A DNA stretch of 43,568 nt from Pseudomonadota bacterium (lineage in GTDB: Bacteria; Pseudomonadota; Gammaproteobacteria; Steroidobacterales; Steroidobacteraceae): NCBI GenBank assembly GCA_947453225.1, contig CANGFV010000004.1, positions 1 through 43,568 on the forward strand, given 5' to 3'. Position 1 is the stretch's first letter. Each line of letters starts with the position of its first letter. The translations under genes and the position numbers were made by a program. The notes under the pieces are model-generated. The model was not told where the DNA came from and did not search any database. It saw nothing but the letters and a program-made list of their open reading frames with translations. Positions 1 to 8,126 of the stretch are shown here, one piece after another.

Positions 1-27
1 GGCCAGATCGATGTCGAGGCGGTCTAA
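1..27 (+). CDS. hsdS: C-terminal end of a probable type I restriction specificity subunit (HsdS), partial
   Basis: Frame 1 reads GQIDVEAV followed by TAA. HsdS subunits commonly end in a short tail of the form TGKIDVxx, so this fits the last eight residues of the DNA-recognition subunit of a type I restriction-modification enzyme. The complete hsdR gene 1.4 kb downstream on the same strand supports the reading. Only eight codons are visible, so the assignment rests on the tail motif and the context. Confidence 0.5.
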   Translation, partial: GQIDVEAV

Positions 28-30
28 GCG

Positions 31-63
31 ATGAGCCCACACGTCTTCACCGAAGAGGAGTAG
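31..63 (+). pseudogene. 10-codon ORF resembling the first residues of HsdR (possible vestige)
   Basis: ATG three bases after the hsdS-like stop opens a frame reading MSPHVFTEEE and then TAG. The real HsdR downstream begins MTVNPFTEDQ, so the FTE core lies at the same distance from the start. At the DNA level both contain TT(C/T)ACCGAAGA. One explanation is that hsdR once started directly after hsdS and that the cassette at 136-1431 was inserted there, leaving this stub. Ten residues are too few to exclude coincidence. Confidence 0.3.
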
Positions 64-135
64 GGCGAGCACTTCGTCACTCGGTGGGGTGGTTAGGCAC
101 GGGGTACGGAATGGGGTGAAGACCGAGCGAGCGTG

Positions 136-164
136 TTGACAATTACCCGTGCCGTAGATACTTT
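136..164 (+). promoter_or_regulatory. sigma-70 type promoter of the winged-helix/nucleotidyltransferase/hsdR operon
   Basis: A consensus -35 box TTGACA (136-141) is followed by a 17-bp spacer and a -10 box TACTTT (159-164). Transcription would start near 171, about 23 bases before the ATG at 194. It would serve the winged-helix gene, the nucleotidyltransferase and hsdR, which overlap one another. Spacing and -35 match are ideal. Confidence 0.65.
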
Positions 165-188
165 CGCATTTCGCGAAACACGAAAGTA
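159..188. promoter_or_regulatory. 30-bp palindrome over the -10 box, probable operator
   Basis: The bases pair around a centre between 173 and 174. The inner arm TTTCGCGAAA (169-178) is perfect and the outer arms TACTTTCG (159-166) and CGAAAGTA (181-188) are perfect, with only two mismatched pairs between them. It covers the -10 box and the expected transcription start and ends five bases before the next ATG. A dimeric repressor bound here would block the promoter. The winged-helix protein encoded immediately downstream is the obvious candidate, by inference. Confidence 0.6.
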
Positions 189-193
189 CACCT

Positions 194-727
194 ATGCCCA
201 AGCGACCCAACCGCCAACCCGTACTTAAGCCCCAGGATGTCTACCTCTTGCTGGCACTGGCGGCTTGTCGCGATCAGGGTACGACTTACCCCGAATTGGC
301 GGCGTTTACTGGGCTGTCGATGTCCGAGGTCCATGGCGCGCTGAAGCGGGCGGAGGTAGCGCGCTTGCTGTTTTTTGAAGCCAAGCGCCCGCGCATTCTG
401 TTGCCGGCGTTCAAAGAATTCCTGTTCCACGGTGCCCGCTATGCATTTCCGCCTGCGCGCGGCGGCATGGTGGCGGGGATACCGACGGCGCATGCGGCCG
501 CACCGTTGAATGCTCATATTGCACCCTCGGCCGATCCGGTGCCGGTGTGGCCCTCAATGGAAGGCTTGGTGCGTGGGTTGGCATTTGTCCCGCTCTATCC
601 GTCGGCACCCGAAGCCGCGCTGCGCAGTTCGGCGCTCTACGAGAATTTGGCTTTATTCGATGCCTTGCGCGCTGGTAATGCTCGCGAGCGCGCGTTGGCC
701 CAACAGATGTTTGAGGATAGGCTGTGA
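194..727 (+). CDS. Winged-helix DNA-binding protein, putative antitoxin/autoregulator of the cassette
   Basis: This is a 177-residue protein. Residues 11-60 look like a winged helix-turn-helix: a first helix (QDVYLLLALAACR) and then a helix-turn-helix (TYPELAAFTGLSMSEVHGALKRAE) leading into a basic wing. The middle (about 80-120) is rich in Ala and Pro. The C-terminal 50 residues, starting VWPSMEGLVRGLAF, form a separate predicted helical part with no family I recognise. Its GTGA stop/start overlap with the nucleotidyltransferase gene suggests that the two products act as a pair, as AbiEi and AbiEii do, but I see no clear AbiEi signature. A palindrome over its promoter suggests autoregulation. 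Its base composition looks GC-richer than that of hsdR and the core genes, which hints at separate acquisition. Confidence 0.65.
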   Translation: MPKRPNRQPVLKPQDVYLLLALAACRDQGTTYPELAAFTGLSMSEVHGALKRAEVARLLFFEAKRPRILLPAFKEFLFHGARYAFPPARGGMVAGIPTAHAAAPLNAHIAPSADPVPVWPSMEGLVRGLAFVPLYPSAPEAALRSSALYENLALFDALRAGNARERALAQQMFEDRL

Positions 728-1431
728 TTGCCAGTGATCTTAATGTGCAGAGCGTCGAGTTGGTCGCTGCGGCACTGGGTGATCTATGCGACGAGCTGGT
801 ACTGGTCGGCGGTTGTGCGGTCAGCTTGTTGATCGATGCGCCGACAGCCTTGCCGCCACGGGTGACCTACGACGTGGATCTGATAGCCGTGGTAGCAGCA
901 CTGCGTGACTACCACGCGCTGGAAGCGCGGTTTGCTCAACGTGGGTTTAAGCGCGACATGTCGCCAGAAGCGCCGATCTGCCGCTGGCGGATTGGTGGCA
1001 TCCAAGTAGATTTGATGCCAACTGACGAATCGGTGCTCGGCTTTTCTAATCGCTGGTATCCAGAGGCGGTGGCCTCTGCGGGGCGAGCGAGTTTGCCGAG
1101 TGGTAATGCAATTAACCTAATTGCTGCCCCTGCCTTTCTCGCAACCAAGTTCGAGGCATTTCGCACACGAGGCAAGGCAGACCTGCTGACCAGCCATGAT
1201 TTTGAGGACATGATCAATGTCGTTGAGGGACGTCAGACGATTGTAGAAGAAGTGGATATAGCCAGCGCGGTGATGCGCGATTATCTGGCGAATGGTTTTG
1301 CTGACGTGATCGCAATGCCCAACTTCAATAGTATTTTGCCCGGTTTGGTGGCTTTTGATGAGTTGCATGAACAACGGGTAAAGATGGTTAAACAAAGGTT
1401 GAGCGCCATGGCAGGCATACTGAGGACATGA
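724..1431 (+). CDS. Nucleotidyltransferase-fold protein, AbiEii/AbiGii toxin type
   Basis: This 235-residue protein starts with GTG inside the preceding stop codon. It carries the Pol-beta-type nucleotidyltransferase pattern: GG at residues 29-30 (VGGCAVSLL), then RVTYDVDLIA with the paired aspartates, and a third acidic residue in IQVDLMP. These are the metal- and nucleotide-binding positions of the MNT/AbiEii superfamily. AbiEii-type toxins transfer nucleotides to RNA or protein targets and are held in check by a DNA-binding antitoxin. The location between hsdS and hsdR suggests a role tied to the restriction system, either as a second defence layer or as an addiction device. Substrate and toxicity cannot be read from sequence. 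It overlaps hsdR by four bases (ATGA). Confidence 0.7.
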   Translation: MIASDLNVQSVELVAAALGDLCDELVLVGGCAVSLLIDAPTALPPRVTYDVDLIAVVAALRDYHALEARFAQRGFKRDMSPEAPICRWRIGGIQVDLMPTDESVLGFSNRWYPEAVASAGRASLPSGNAINLIAAPAFLATKFEAFRTRGKADLLTSHDFEDMINVVEGRQTIVEEVDIASAVMRDYLANGFADVIAMPNFNSILPGLVAFDELHEQRVKMVKQRLSAMAGILRT

Positions 1432-4400
1432 CAGTGAACCCCTTTACCGAAGACCAACTTGTTGAACAACCTGCCATTGGCTTGTTTGCTGATTTGGGTT
1501 GGCAAACCTACAACGCATTGGATGAAGTGTTGGGTGCGGATGGTTCTTTAGGTCGAGAAACCAAAGGCGAAGTGGTATTGGTGCCGAGGCTGAAGAGGGC
1601 ATTGCAACAATTAAATCCTGATGTGCCCGAAGAGGCGATTAAAGCCGCTATTGATGAATTAACGCGTGATCGCTCGGCGATGAGCTTGGAAGCGGCGAAT
1701 CGCGAGGTGTATGCCTTAATGAAAGAAGGCATCAAGGTATCGACACCCGATCGTGTGCACGGTGGTCAGAAGACCGAGCGCTTGCAAGTGGTGGATTGGG
1801 AACAACCACTAAATAATGATTTCTTATTGGTCAGCCAACTGACGGTGGTGGGTTCGCTACAAACATGTCGAACTGATCTGGTGGCCTTTGTGAATGGTCT
1901 GCCGTGGGTGGTGATTGAGCTAAAGAATCCTCGTGTTCAGGTGCGAGTAGCGTTTGATGAAAGCCTGACGCATTACAAACAAGCGATTCCAGCGATGTTT
2001 TGGTACAACGCGTTGTTGATTGCCTCTAACGGCGTGGATAGCCGCGTAGGTTCGCTCACTGCGGATTGGGAACGATTCTTTGAATGGAAGCGCATCGAAA
2101 GTGAAGACGAACCACGTAGAGTGTCACTGGAAGTGATGATTCGCGGCACGTGTGATCGCGAGCGCTTATTTGATTTGGTTGAAAACTTCACGCTGTTTTC
2201 AGCGCATGAATCCAGTGTGGTGAAGATTGTCGGTCAAAACCATCAGTTCATTGGCGTGAACAACGCGATTACTTCCATGTTGAGTGCACGACAAGCTGGG
2301 CATGGTCGTGGTGGTGTGTTCTGGCAAACGCAAGGCAGTGGCAAAAGTTATTCGATGATTTTCTTTGCACAGAAGATTCTGCGTAAGGTGGCAGGTAATT
2401 GGTCGTTTGTAGTCGTGACCGACCGCGTTGAGCTCGATACCCAGATTGCCAAAAACTTTAAGGCCGTGGGCGCGGTCAGTGAAGCTGAAGGTGATGAGTG
2501 CCATGCCGGTAGTGGTGCGCACTTGCGTGAGTTATTACGCGGCAATCATCGCTATGTGTTCACGTTGATTCATAAATTCAACAATGCAGAGATGCTGTCT
2601 GATCGCAATGATGTGATTGTGCTCACCGATGAGGCGCATCGCAGTCAGTACGACACCTTGGCCATGAATATGCGTGCGTCGCTGCCTAAAGCGATGTTTA
2701 TGGCGTTTACAGGTACACCGCTGATTGCCGGTGAAGAGCGTACTCGCGAAGTGTTTGGCGATTATGTATCGATTTATGACTTCCAGCAGTCAGTGGAAGA
2801 CGGTGCCACCGTGCCATTGTTCTATGAAAACCGCACGCCTGAATTGCAATTGGCTAATCCGAACCTGAACGAGGATATTTTTGATGTCATCGAAGCGGCA
2901 GACTTGGATGAGGATCAGGAAGCCAAGTTAGAAAAGCTGCTGGGTCGTCAGTATCACATCCTGACACGCGATGATCGCTTACAAACCGTGGCTAAAGATA
3001 TTGTTCGCCATTTTCTAGGGCGAGGCTTTGTGGGCAAGGCGATGGTGGTATCCATTGATAAAGCCACTGCGCTCAAAATGTACGACAAGGTGAAGCACTG
3101 CTGGGATGAAGAGCTTTTCAATGTGCGAGCAGAGCTGGTTCGCTACGATATTTCGGCAGAGCGTAAGGCCGAACTTAACAAGCGGCTTGGGGTACTAGAG
3201 ACCACTGACATGGCGGTGATTGTCTCGCCGGGGCAGAACGAAATCGCACAGATGAAGCAGCTCGGTCTGAGTATTGAGCGGCACCGTAAGCGCATGAATG
3301 AGTCGCAACCCGCTTTGGATGAAAAGTTCAAATCAACTACCGATCCTTTGCGTTTAGTGTTTGTCTGCGCCATGTGGCTGACAGGGTTTGATGCACCGAG
3401 TTGCTCAACCGTATATCTCGATAAGCCCATGCGAAATCACACGTTGATGCAAACCATTGCTCGAGCCAATCGTGTATTTCCGGGGAAGCACAGTGGTTTG
3501 ATTGTGGATTACGCCAATGTCTTTGCTTCACTCGAAAAAGCGCTGGCCATTTATGGTGCGGGTAAGAATGGCCACAATCCAGTTAAAGACAAGCAGAAGC
3601 TGGTTGAGGAGTTGCGATCTGCGGTTGCCGGTGCGGTCGAGTTTTGTGCACAACGCAATGTGCATATTGACCAGTTGGAGGCGTTACCGAAGGGAACCCT
3701 GGAGCGAGTTGGGTTCATTGAGAAGGCCGTTGAGGCGCTCATCTCGCCAGACAACTTGCGCCGTACTTTCTTTGGTCATCAGCGCTTAGTCAGTACGTTG
3801 TACTCAGCCGTAAAGCCTGATCCTGTGGCTGCTGAGTTTTTTAATCGCGTCTCATGCTTGAGCATGATCTACGACGCTATTCAGGCGAAGCTGAATCCTG
3901 AAAAAGTGGATATTTCTGGGGTGATGGCTGACATCAACCAAGTGTTGGATTCTTCAATTATTGGTTCGGCCATTCCTACTAAGCCTGGTGCATTATTGGA
4001 TTTATCAAAAATAGATTTTGAAGGGTTGGCTAATCGATTCAAAAAATCAGAAACAAAGAATACTGATTTGGAGGTATTGAAAGCCGCGATCCGTGCTCAA
4101 CTAGAAAAGATGGTGAAACTCAATCGCACACGATCTGATTTTCAGGAGAAGTTTGAAGAGTTAATTGATGCCTACAATAACGGTAGCCGCAACATTGAAG
4201 ACTTGTTCAATCAGTTGATAACGCTCAGTAAAGCGCTAACCGTTGAGCAGCAGCGACATGTTAGAGAGAACATGAGCGAGGAAGAGTTGGTGATTCTAGA
4301 TATTCTGACTAGACCTTCGCCGGAACTGACTACAGCTGAGCGTGATGAAGTAAAGAAGGTGGCCCGTGAACTACTAAAGAGAATTCAGGGCTTGCTAGTG

Positions 4401-4583
4401 CTGGATTGGCGCAAACGCTCTTCAGCGCGATCGCAGTTAAAGATCGCTATTGAGGATGTGTTGGATACAGGCTTACCTCGCGCCTACACACCTGAGCTAT
4501 ACCAAGAAAAGTGCGCTAGCCTATTTGAGCATGTTTATGAAAGTTATCCGCAAAAGAATGCGGGTGTGTACGCCTCGGTTTGA
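1428..4583 (+). CDS. hsdR: Type I restriction enzyme, DNA translocase/endonuclease subunit HsdR
   Basis: The protein has 1051 residues, typical for HsdR. It starts with the family signature FTEDQLVEQPAIGLF. The PD-(D/E)xK nuclease is visible as D150 in CRTDLVAFV and E164/K166 in VVIELKNP. The SF2 motor follows: Walker A QGSGKS near 302-307, DEAH at 401-404 in LTDEAHRSQYD, TGTP near 428-431, and the arginine-finger motif QTIARANRVFPG. In a complete HsdMSR complex it translocates unmethylated DNA and cuts far from the recognition site. hsdM and most of hsdS lie outside the window. The start codon sits in an ATGA overlap with the nucleotidyltransferase gene, so the two are probably translationally coupled. 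All motifs look intact. Confidence 0.96.
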   Translation: MTVNPFTEDQLVEQPAIGLFADLGWQTYNALDEVLGADGSLGRETKGEVVLVPRLKRALQQLNPDVPEEAIKAAIDELTRDRSAMSLEAANREVYALMKEGIKVSTPDRVHGGQKTERLQVVDWEQPLNNDFLLVSQLTVVGSLQTCRTDLVAFVNGLPWVVIELKNPRVQVRVAFDESLTHYKQAIPAMFWYNALLIASNGVDSRVGSLTADWERFFEWKRIESEDEPRRVSLEVMIRGTCDRERLFDLVENFTLFSAHESSVVKIVGQNHQFIGVNNAITSMLSARQAGHGRGGVFWQTQGSGKSYSMIFFAQKILRKVAGNWSFVVVTDRVELDTQIAKNFKAVGAVSEAEGDECHAGSGAHLRELLRGNHRYVFTLIHKFNNAEMLSDRNDVIVLTDEAHRSQYDTLAMNMRASLPKAMFMAFTGTPLIAGEERTREVFGDYVSIYDFQQSVEDGATVPLFYENRTPELQLANPNLNEDIFDVIEAADLDEDQEAKLEKLLGRQYHILTRDDRLQTVAKDIVRHFLGRGFVGKAMVVSIDKATALKMYDKVKHCWDEELFNVRAELVRYDISAERKAELNKRLGVLETTDMAVIVSPGQNEIAQMKQLGLSIERHRKRMNESQPALDEKFKSTTDPLRLVFVCAMWLTGFDAPSCSTVYLDKPMRNHTLMQTIARANRVFPGKHSGLIVDYANVFASLEKALAIYGAGKNGHNPVKDKQKLVEELRSAVAGAVEFCAQRNVHIDQLEALPKGTLERVGFIEKAVEALISPDNLRRTFFGHQRLVSTLYSAVKPDPVAAEFFNRVSCLSMIYDAIQAKLNPEKVDISGVMADINQVLDSSIIGSAIPTKPGALLDLSKIDFEGLANRFKKSETKNTDLEVLKAAIRAQLEKMVKLNRTRSDFQEKFEELIDAYNNGSRNIEDLFNQLITLSKALTVEQQRHVRENMSEEELVILDILTRPSPELTTAERDEVKKVARELLKRIQGLLVLDWRKRSSARSQLKIAIEDVLDTGLPRAYTPELYQEKCASLFEHVYESYPQKNAGVYASV

Positions 4584-4907
4584 TCGAGGGGAGGGTGTTT
4601 TTTACTGGCGCTTAATGTGCAAATTTGCCCTCATGGGCCAGTGTTTTAAGGTTTCTTGAGGATTCATCGCCCTACATTAAGAAAACGTCACCCCGTTTTT
4701 GCGGATTGCTGGGTAAAGTAGGCACCGTGTTCCTATGGTAATCCCCCTTCGGCCGCCGTCTTGATGACTTATGCGGCCAATTTTTTGTCCAAAGGTTGCT
4801 GGGGTGATTCAGTCGTATATTTCCCCGGTCAGTATCTCTAAAATCCCTGCGCTTGTACTTCCACGAGGTGTGTGAGCTCGGCGGCCTTGCCGAGTGATTC
4901 AGTGCGC
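4584..4907. other. Gene-free stretch between hsdR and lolC
   Basis: These 324 bases separate the restriction locus from the housekeeping core. They contain one terminator-like hairpin (4751-4786) and, near the right end, a 6-bp inverted repeat CTCGGC (4877-4882)/GCCGAG (4889-4894) that would fall in the lolC leader if lolC starts at 4908. No convincing small gene or consensus promoter was found. Confidence 0.6.
4751..4786 (+). terminator. Rho-independent terminator-like hairpin after hsdR
   Basis: GGCCGC (4751-4756) pairs with GCGGCC (4773-4778), and an inner GTC/GAC pair can extend the stem inside the 16-base loop. AATTTTTT follows, giving a run of six T. It lies about 170 bases after hsdR and before lolC, so it probably insulates the two transcription units. 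Confidence 0.5.
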
Positions 4908-6155
4908 ATGTTTTATCCCCTGCCTGCCTACATTGGGTTGCGCTATGTGCGAACCCGCCATCATGGCTTTTTTGTGTCGTTCATCAGTTGGGTGTCGATG
5001 CTGGGCGTGTGTTTGGGCGTGGCCGCACTGATTGTCATTCTGTCGGTGATGAATGGTTTTGAAAGTGAGTTGCGTAGCCGGTTACTCAATTTAAGTGCGC
5101 ACGCCACGCTTTCTGGCTCGGTCGAGCAAATGTCTCATTGGCCGGCATTAGTCGATCGGTTGAGAAAGCAGCCCGAGGTGGTTGCCGTTGCCCCGTATGT
5201 GGATATTCAAGGCATGGTCGGTCGTGGGGGAGTGCTAGTCGCTGCCAAATTGCGTGGTGTGGTGCCGGCAGAAGAAGCCAAGGTGGCCGATGTGGCTGCA
5301 CATGTGGTGCAGGGTCAGTTCAATGAGTTAACTCCACAGTCACGGAAGATTTTGTTGGGGTCGGGCTTGGCGTGGCAACTTCAGGCGCAGGTGGGCGATG
5401 AAATTACGGTGCTGATTCCGGAAGTGGTGCCGGGCACGACTGAGCTTAGGCCTCGGTTGCAAAGCTTTACTTTGGCAGGCGTGTTTGAGTTTGGTGCTCA
5501 AGAGCAAGACAACAGTTTGGCTATGGTGCATTTGAATGATGCGGCGGCCTTAGCTGGGCGAGATAAAACGCCTAGTGGATTGCGATTTAAATTTACGGAT
5601 ATTTTTACTGCCCCTCAATCGATTCAACGCGTGAATGAGTCCTTGGGAGGTAAATTCATTACCAGTGATTGGACCATAGAAAACGCCAGCTATTTTCGTG
5701 CGGTCCGTATTGAAAAAACCATGATGGGTGTGATGTTGATGCTGATCGTCGCGATTGCTGCGTTCAATATTATTGCGGCACTGGTGATGGTGGTGAATGA
5801 AAAGCGTAATGACATTGCCATCTTGCGTACTTTGGGCTTAACACCCGATGAAGTGATTCAAGTGTTTATTACGCAAGGCTTGATTATTGGTTGGGCGGGT
5901 ATTTTCGCTGGTTTAGTGTTGGGCTTAACGCTGGCGTGGAATGTGGCCAGTGTTGTACCTTGGATTGAACATACCTTCGGCATCCATTTTTTTGATCCTA
6001 CGGTGTACTACATCACGCAGCTGCCTTCAGAGGTTCATGCTTCACAAGTCATTTGGGTGATGATGATTGCGTTACTGCTGACTGCTCTGGCTACTATTTA
6101 TCCAGCACGTCGAGCAGCGCACATCGCTCCGGCTGAGGCGTTGCGCTATGAGTAA
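4908..6155 (+). CDS. lolC: Lipoprotein-releasing ABC transporter, membrane subunit LolC
   Basis: This 415-residue inner-membrane protein belongs to the FtsX-like/MacB permease family. With LolE and LolD it extracts outer-membrane lipoproteins from the inner membrane and passes them to LolA. It opens with the family N-terminus MFYPLPAYIGLRYVRTR. A transmembrane helix follows near 25-45, then a large periplasmic domain starting at SVMNGFESELR, and three more helices in the C-terminal third, including a [17 protein letters not shown] coupling region. ATG 4908 is preferred because it matches family N-termini. A GTG at 4872 in the same frame has a GAGG nearby and would add 12 residues. It overlaps lolE by eight bases. 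Confidence 0.92.
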   Translation: MFYPLPAYIGLRYVRTRHHGFFVSFISWVSMLGVCLGVAALIVILSVMNGFESELRSRLLNLSAHATLSGSVEQMSHWPALVDRLRKQPEVVAVAPYVDIQGMVGRGGVLVAAKLRGVVPAEEAKVADVAAHVVQGQFNELTPQSRKILLGSGLAWQLQAQVGDEITVLIPEVVPGTTELRPRLQSFTLAGVFEFGAQEQDNSLAMVHLNDAAALAGRDKTPSGLRFKFTDIFTAPQSIQRVNESLGGKFITSDWTIENASYFRAVRIEKTMMGVMLMLIVAIAAFNIIAALVMVVNEKRNDIAILRTLGLTPDEVIQVFITQGLIIGWAGIFAGLVLGLTLAWNVASVVPWIEHTFGIHFFDPTVYYITQLPSEVHASQVIWVMMIALLLTALATIYPARRAAHIAPAEALRYE

Positions 6156-7419
6156 GTTGCGCGCCATTTCCTTTGAGCGAATGATTGGTATTCGTTATCT
6201 ACGTTCGGGTGGTGGTAATCGTTTTGTTTCTATAATTTCTGCCATTTCGTTGTCGGGTGTGGCTTTGAGTGTGGCGGTGCTTTTAGTGGTGCTGTCAGTG
6301 ATGAATGGCTTCGAGCGCGAGTTGCGCGAGCGTATTCTGAGCGTCACTGCACATGCCACGATCAGTAACTCAGGCGTATCTTTATCAAACTGGCAGGCGG
6401 TGTGTGAGCAGGTTCAACATCAATCAGGTGTATTGGGTGCGGCGCCGTTTATTGAGCAACAAGCCTTATTGCTGACTACAAGTGAAAAAGGTGATGGCAA
6501 TAGTGGTGCAGTGATTCGCGGTGTATTGCCTGAACAGGAGCGGCAGGTGGCTCGATTGACTGCGGTCAATAAACTGGATTTGTTAGATCATCTGAAAGCA
6601 GGCGAGTATGGGGTGGTTTTGGGGGAAGAGTTAGCTAAGGCGTTGAAGGTGGCTGTAGGTGATCAGGTGTTGGTCGTTACCGCGCAAGGCAATGTCACGG
6701 TTGCGGGTGTGATTCCGCGGAGTAAGCGATTTACTGTGGTCGGAGTTTTTAGTGTGGGGATGTACGAATATGATCGAAATTATGCGTATGTACACCTGCA
6801 AGATGCAGCACGCTTGTATCGTATGGGTGAGGGCGTTACAGGCTTGCGCTTGAAGTTAAGTGATGTGCTCAACGCGCAGCAAGTTGCGAGGGATGTTGCG
6901 AAAACGATCGGTGGTGGCTACATCGTGGATGACTGGACGCGCAAACATGCCAATTTCTTCCGATCAATTGCTATGACTAAGTCGATGATGTTTCTCATTC
7001 TATTGCTGGTGGTTGCTGTCGCTGCGTTTAATGTTATTTCGACTTTGGTGATGGCAGTTAAAGACAAACAATCGGATATTGCTATTCTGCGTACATTGGG
7101 TGCTACGCCTCGTAGTGTGCTGGAAGTTTTTATGACCCAAGGGGTGATGATTGGTCTGATGGGTATTATCAGTGGCGTGGTGCTAGGTACCCTGCTGTCT
7201 TGGAATCTGGAATATATTATTCATGGCATAGAAAGAATATTTGGTACCCAGTTTATGGATGCCAAACTGTATTTGATGAGTGACTTGCCGGCTGTGGTGT
7301 ATTGGAGTGATGTGTTGCAGGTGGCAGGCGTTGCCTTTTTGATGTGTGGTTTGGCGACGCTATATCCTGCATGGTGCGCAGCACGTACTGAACCTGCTCG
7401 AGCATTACGTCATGAATGA
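6148..7419 (+). CDS. lolE: Lipoprotein-releasing ABC transporter, membrane subunit LolE/LolC paralogue
   Basis: The 423-residue protein has the same architecture as the preceding LolC: an N-terminal transmembrane helix, the [15 protein letters not shown] segment leading into a periplasmic domain, and three C-terminal helices with [15 protein letters not shown]. The two proteins clearly arose by duplication; even their C-termini correspond (ALRYE and ALRHE). Together they probably form the asymmetric membrane pair of LolCDE. Which copy corresponds functionally to LolC or LolE of enterobacteria cannot be decided from sequence alone. It overlaps lolC by eight bases at its start and lolD by eight bases at its end. 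Confidence 0.9.
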   Translation: MSKLRAISFERMIGIRYLRSGGGNRFVSIISAISLSGVALSVAVLLVVLSVMNGFERELRERILSVTAHATISNSGVSLSNWQAVCEQVQHQSGVLGAAPFIEQQALLLTTSEKGDGNSGAVIRGVLPEQERQVARLTAVNKLDLLDHLKAGEYGVVLGEELAKALKVAVGDQVLVVTAQGNVTVAGVIPRSKRFTVVGVFSVGMYEYDRNYAYVHLQDAARLYRMGEGVTGLRLKLSDVLNAQQVARDVAKTIGGGYIVDDWTRKHANFFRSIAMTKSMMFLILLLVVAVAAFNVISTLVMAVKDKQSDIAILRTLGATPRSVLEVFMTQGVMIGLMGIISGVVLGTLLSWNLEYIIHGIERIFGTQFMDAKLYLMSDLPAVVYWSDVLQVAGVAFLMCGLATLYPAWCAARTEPARALRHE

Positions 7420-8119
7420 GTCTGCTATGAATTCCATGTCCCAAATGCCTGTCTTGGCCTGTCGTCACTTGGCGAAGTCGTTTACTGAAGCGAATGCACG
7501 TTTAGATGTTCTAACGGATGTGAATCTGACGGTAAATTCAGGTGATCGCATTGCCATTGTTGGGGTTTCAGGTTCGGGTAAGACAACGCTCTTACAGTTA
7601 TTAGGTGGGTTGGATGTACCTAGTAAAGGCTCGGTCAGTATTGCCGGACAAGATGTTGCTCAGTTGTCTGAAAAAGCACGCGGTGCGTTACGTAATGAAG
7701 CCTTGGGCTTTGTGTACCAGTTTCATCATTTATTGCCTGAGTTTAGTGCGTTGGAAAATGTGGCCATGCCATTACTGATTCGGCGTATGCCCGTTGAATT
7801 AGCTAAACAGACTGCTCAGGAAATGTTGGTGCGTGTCGGTTTAGGGGCGCGTCTAACACACCGTCCTGCACAATTGTCTGGAGGCGAGCGTCAGCGTGCA
7901 GCCATTGCGCGCGCATTGGTGACGCGACCTAAGGTCGTTTTGGCAGATGAGCCAACGGGTAATTTAGATGGTAGTAATGCGCAACAGGTGTTTGAGCTCA
8001 TGCTTGAGTTAAATCGAGAATTGGGTACGGCGCTGGTAATTGTTACGCATGCCGTGGAGCTGGCTTCGAAAATGCAGCGAGTTCTGACGTTGCGTGATGG
8101 TCAGTTAATTGAGCAATAA
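7412..8119 (+). CDS. lolD: Lipoprotein-releasing ABC transporter, ATPase LolD
   Basis: This 235-residue ABC ATPase powers LolCE. Walker A is GVSGSGKTT (51-59). The LolD-typical stretch [20 protein letters not shown] is present, as are the signature [13 protein letters not shown], Walker [13 protein letters not shown] and the switch histidine in VIVTHAVE. The start at 7412 overlaps the lolE stop by eight bases, the same geometry as the lolC/lolE junction, pointing to translational coupling and balanced subunits. ATG codons at 7427 and 7436 in the same frame are possible alternatives. Confidence 0.95.
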   Translation: MNESAMNSMSQMPVLACRHLAKSFTEANARLDVLTDVNLTVNSGDRIAIVGVSGSGKTTLLQLLGGLDVPSKGSVSIAGQDVAQLSEKARGALRNEALGFVYQFHHLLPEFSALENVAMPLLIRRMPVELAKQTAQEMLVRVGLGARLTHRPAQLSGGERQRAAIARALVTRPKVVLADEPTGNLDGSNAQQVFELMLELNRELGTALVIVTHAVELASKMQRVLTLRDGQLIEQ

Positions 8120-8126
8120 CCTGTAG

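Noticed and set aside
4573-4603. CCTCG/CGAGG hairpin followed by six T at the hsdR stop
   Set aside because: Only five pairs, and eight bases separate the stem from the T-run. The hairpin at 4751 is a better terminator.
4872-4907. GTG start for LolC with 12 extra residues
   Set aside because: Family members begin at the MFYPLPAYIGLRY segment, and the GAGG is only three bases from the GTG.
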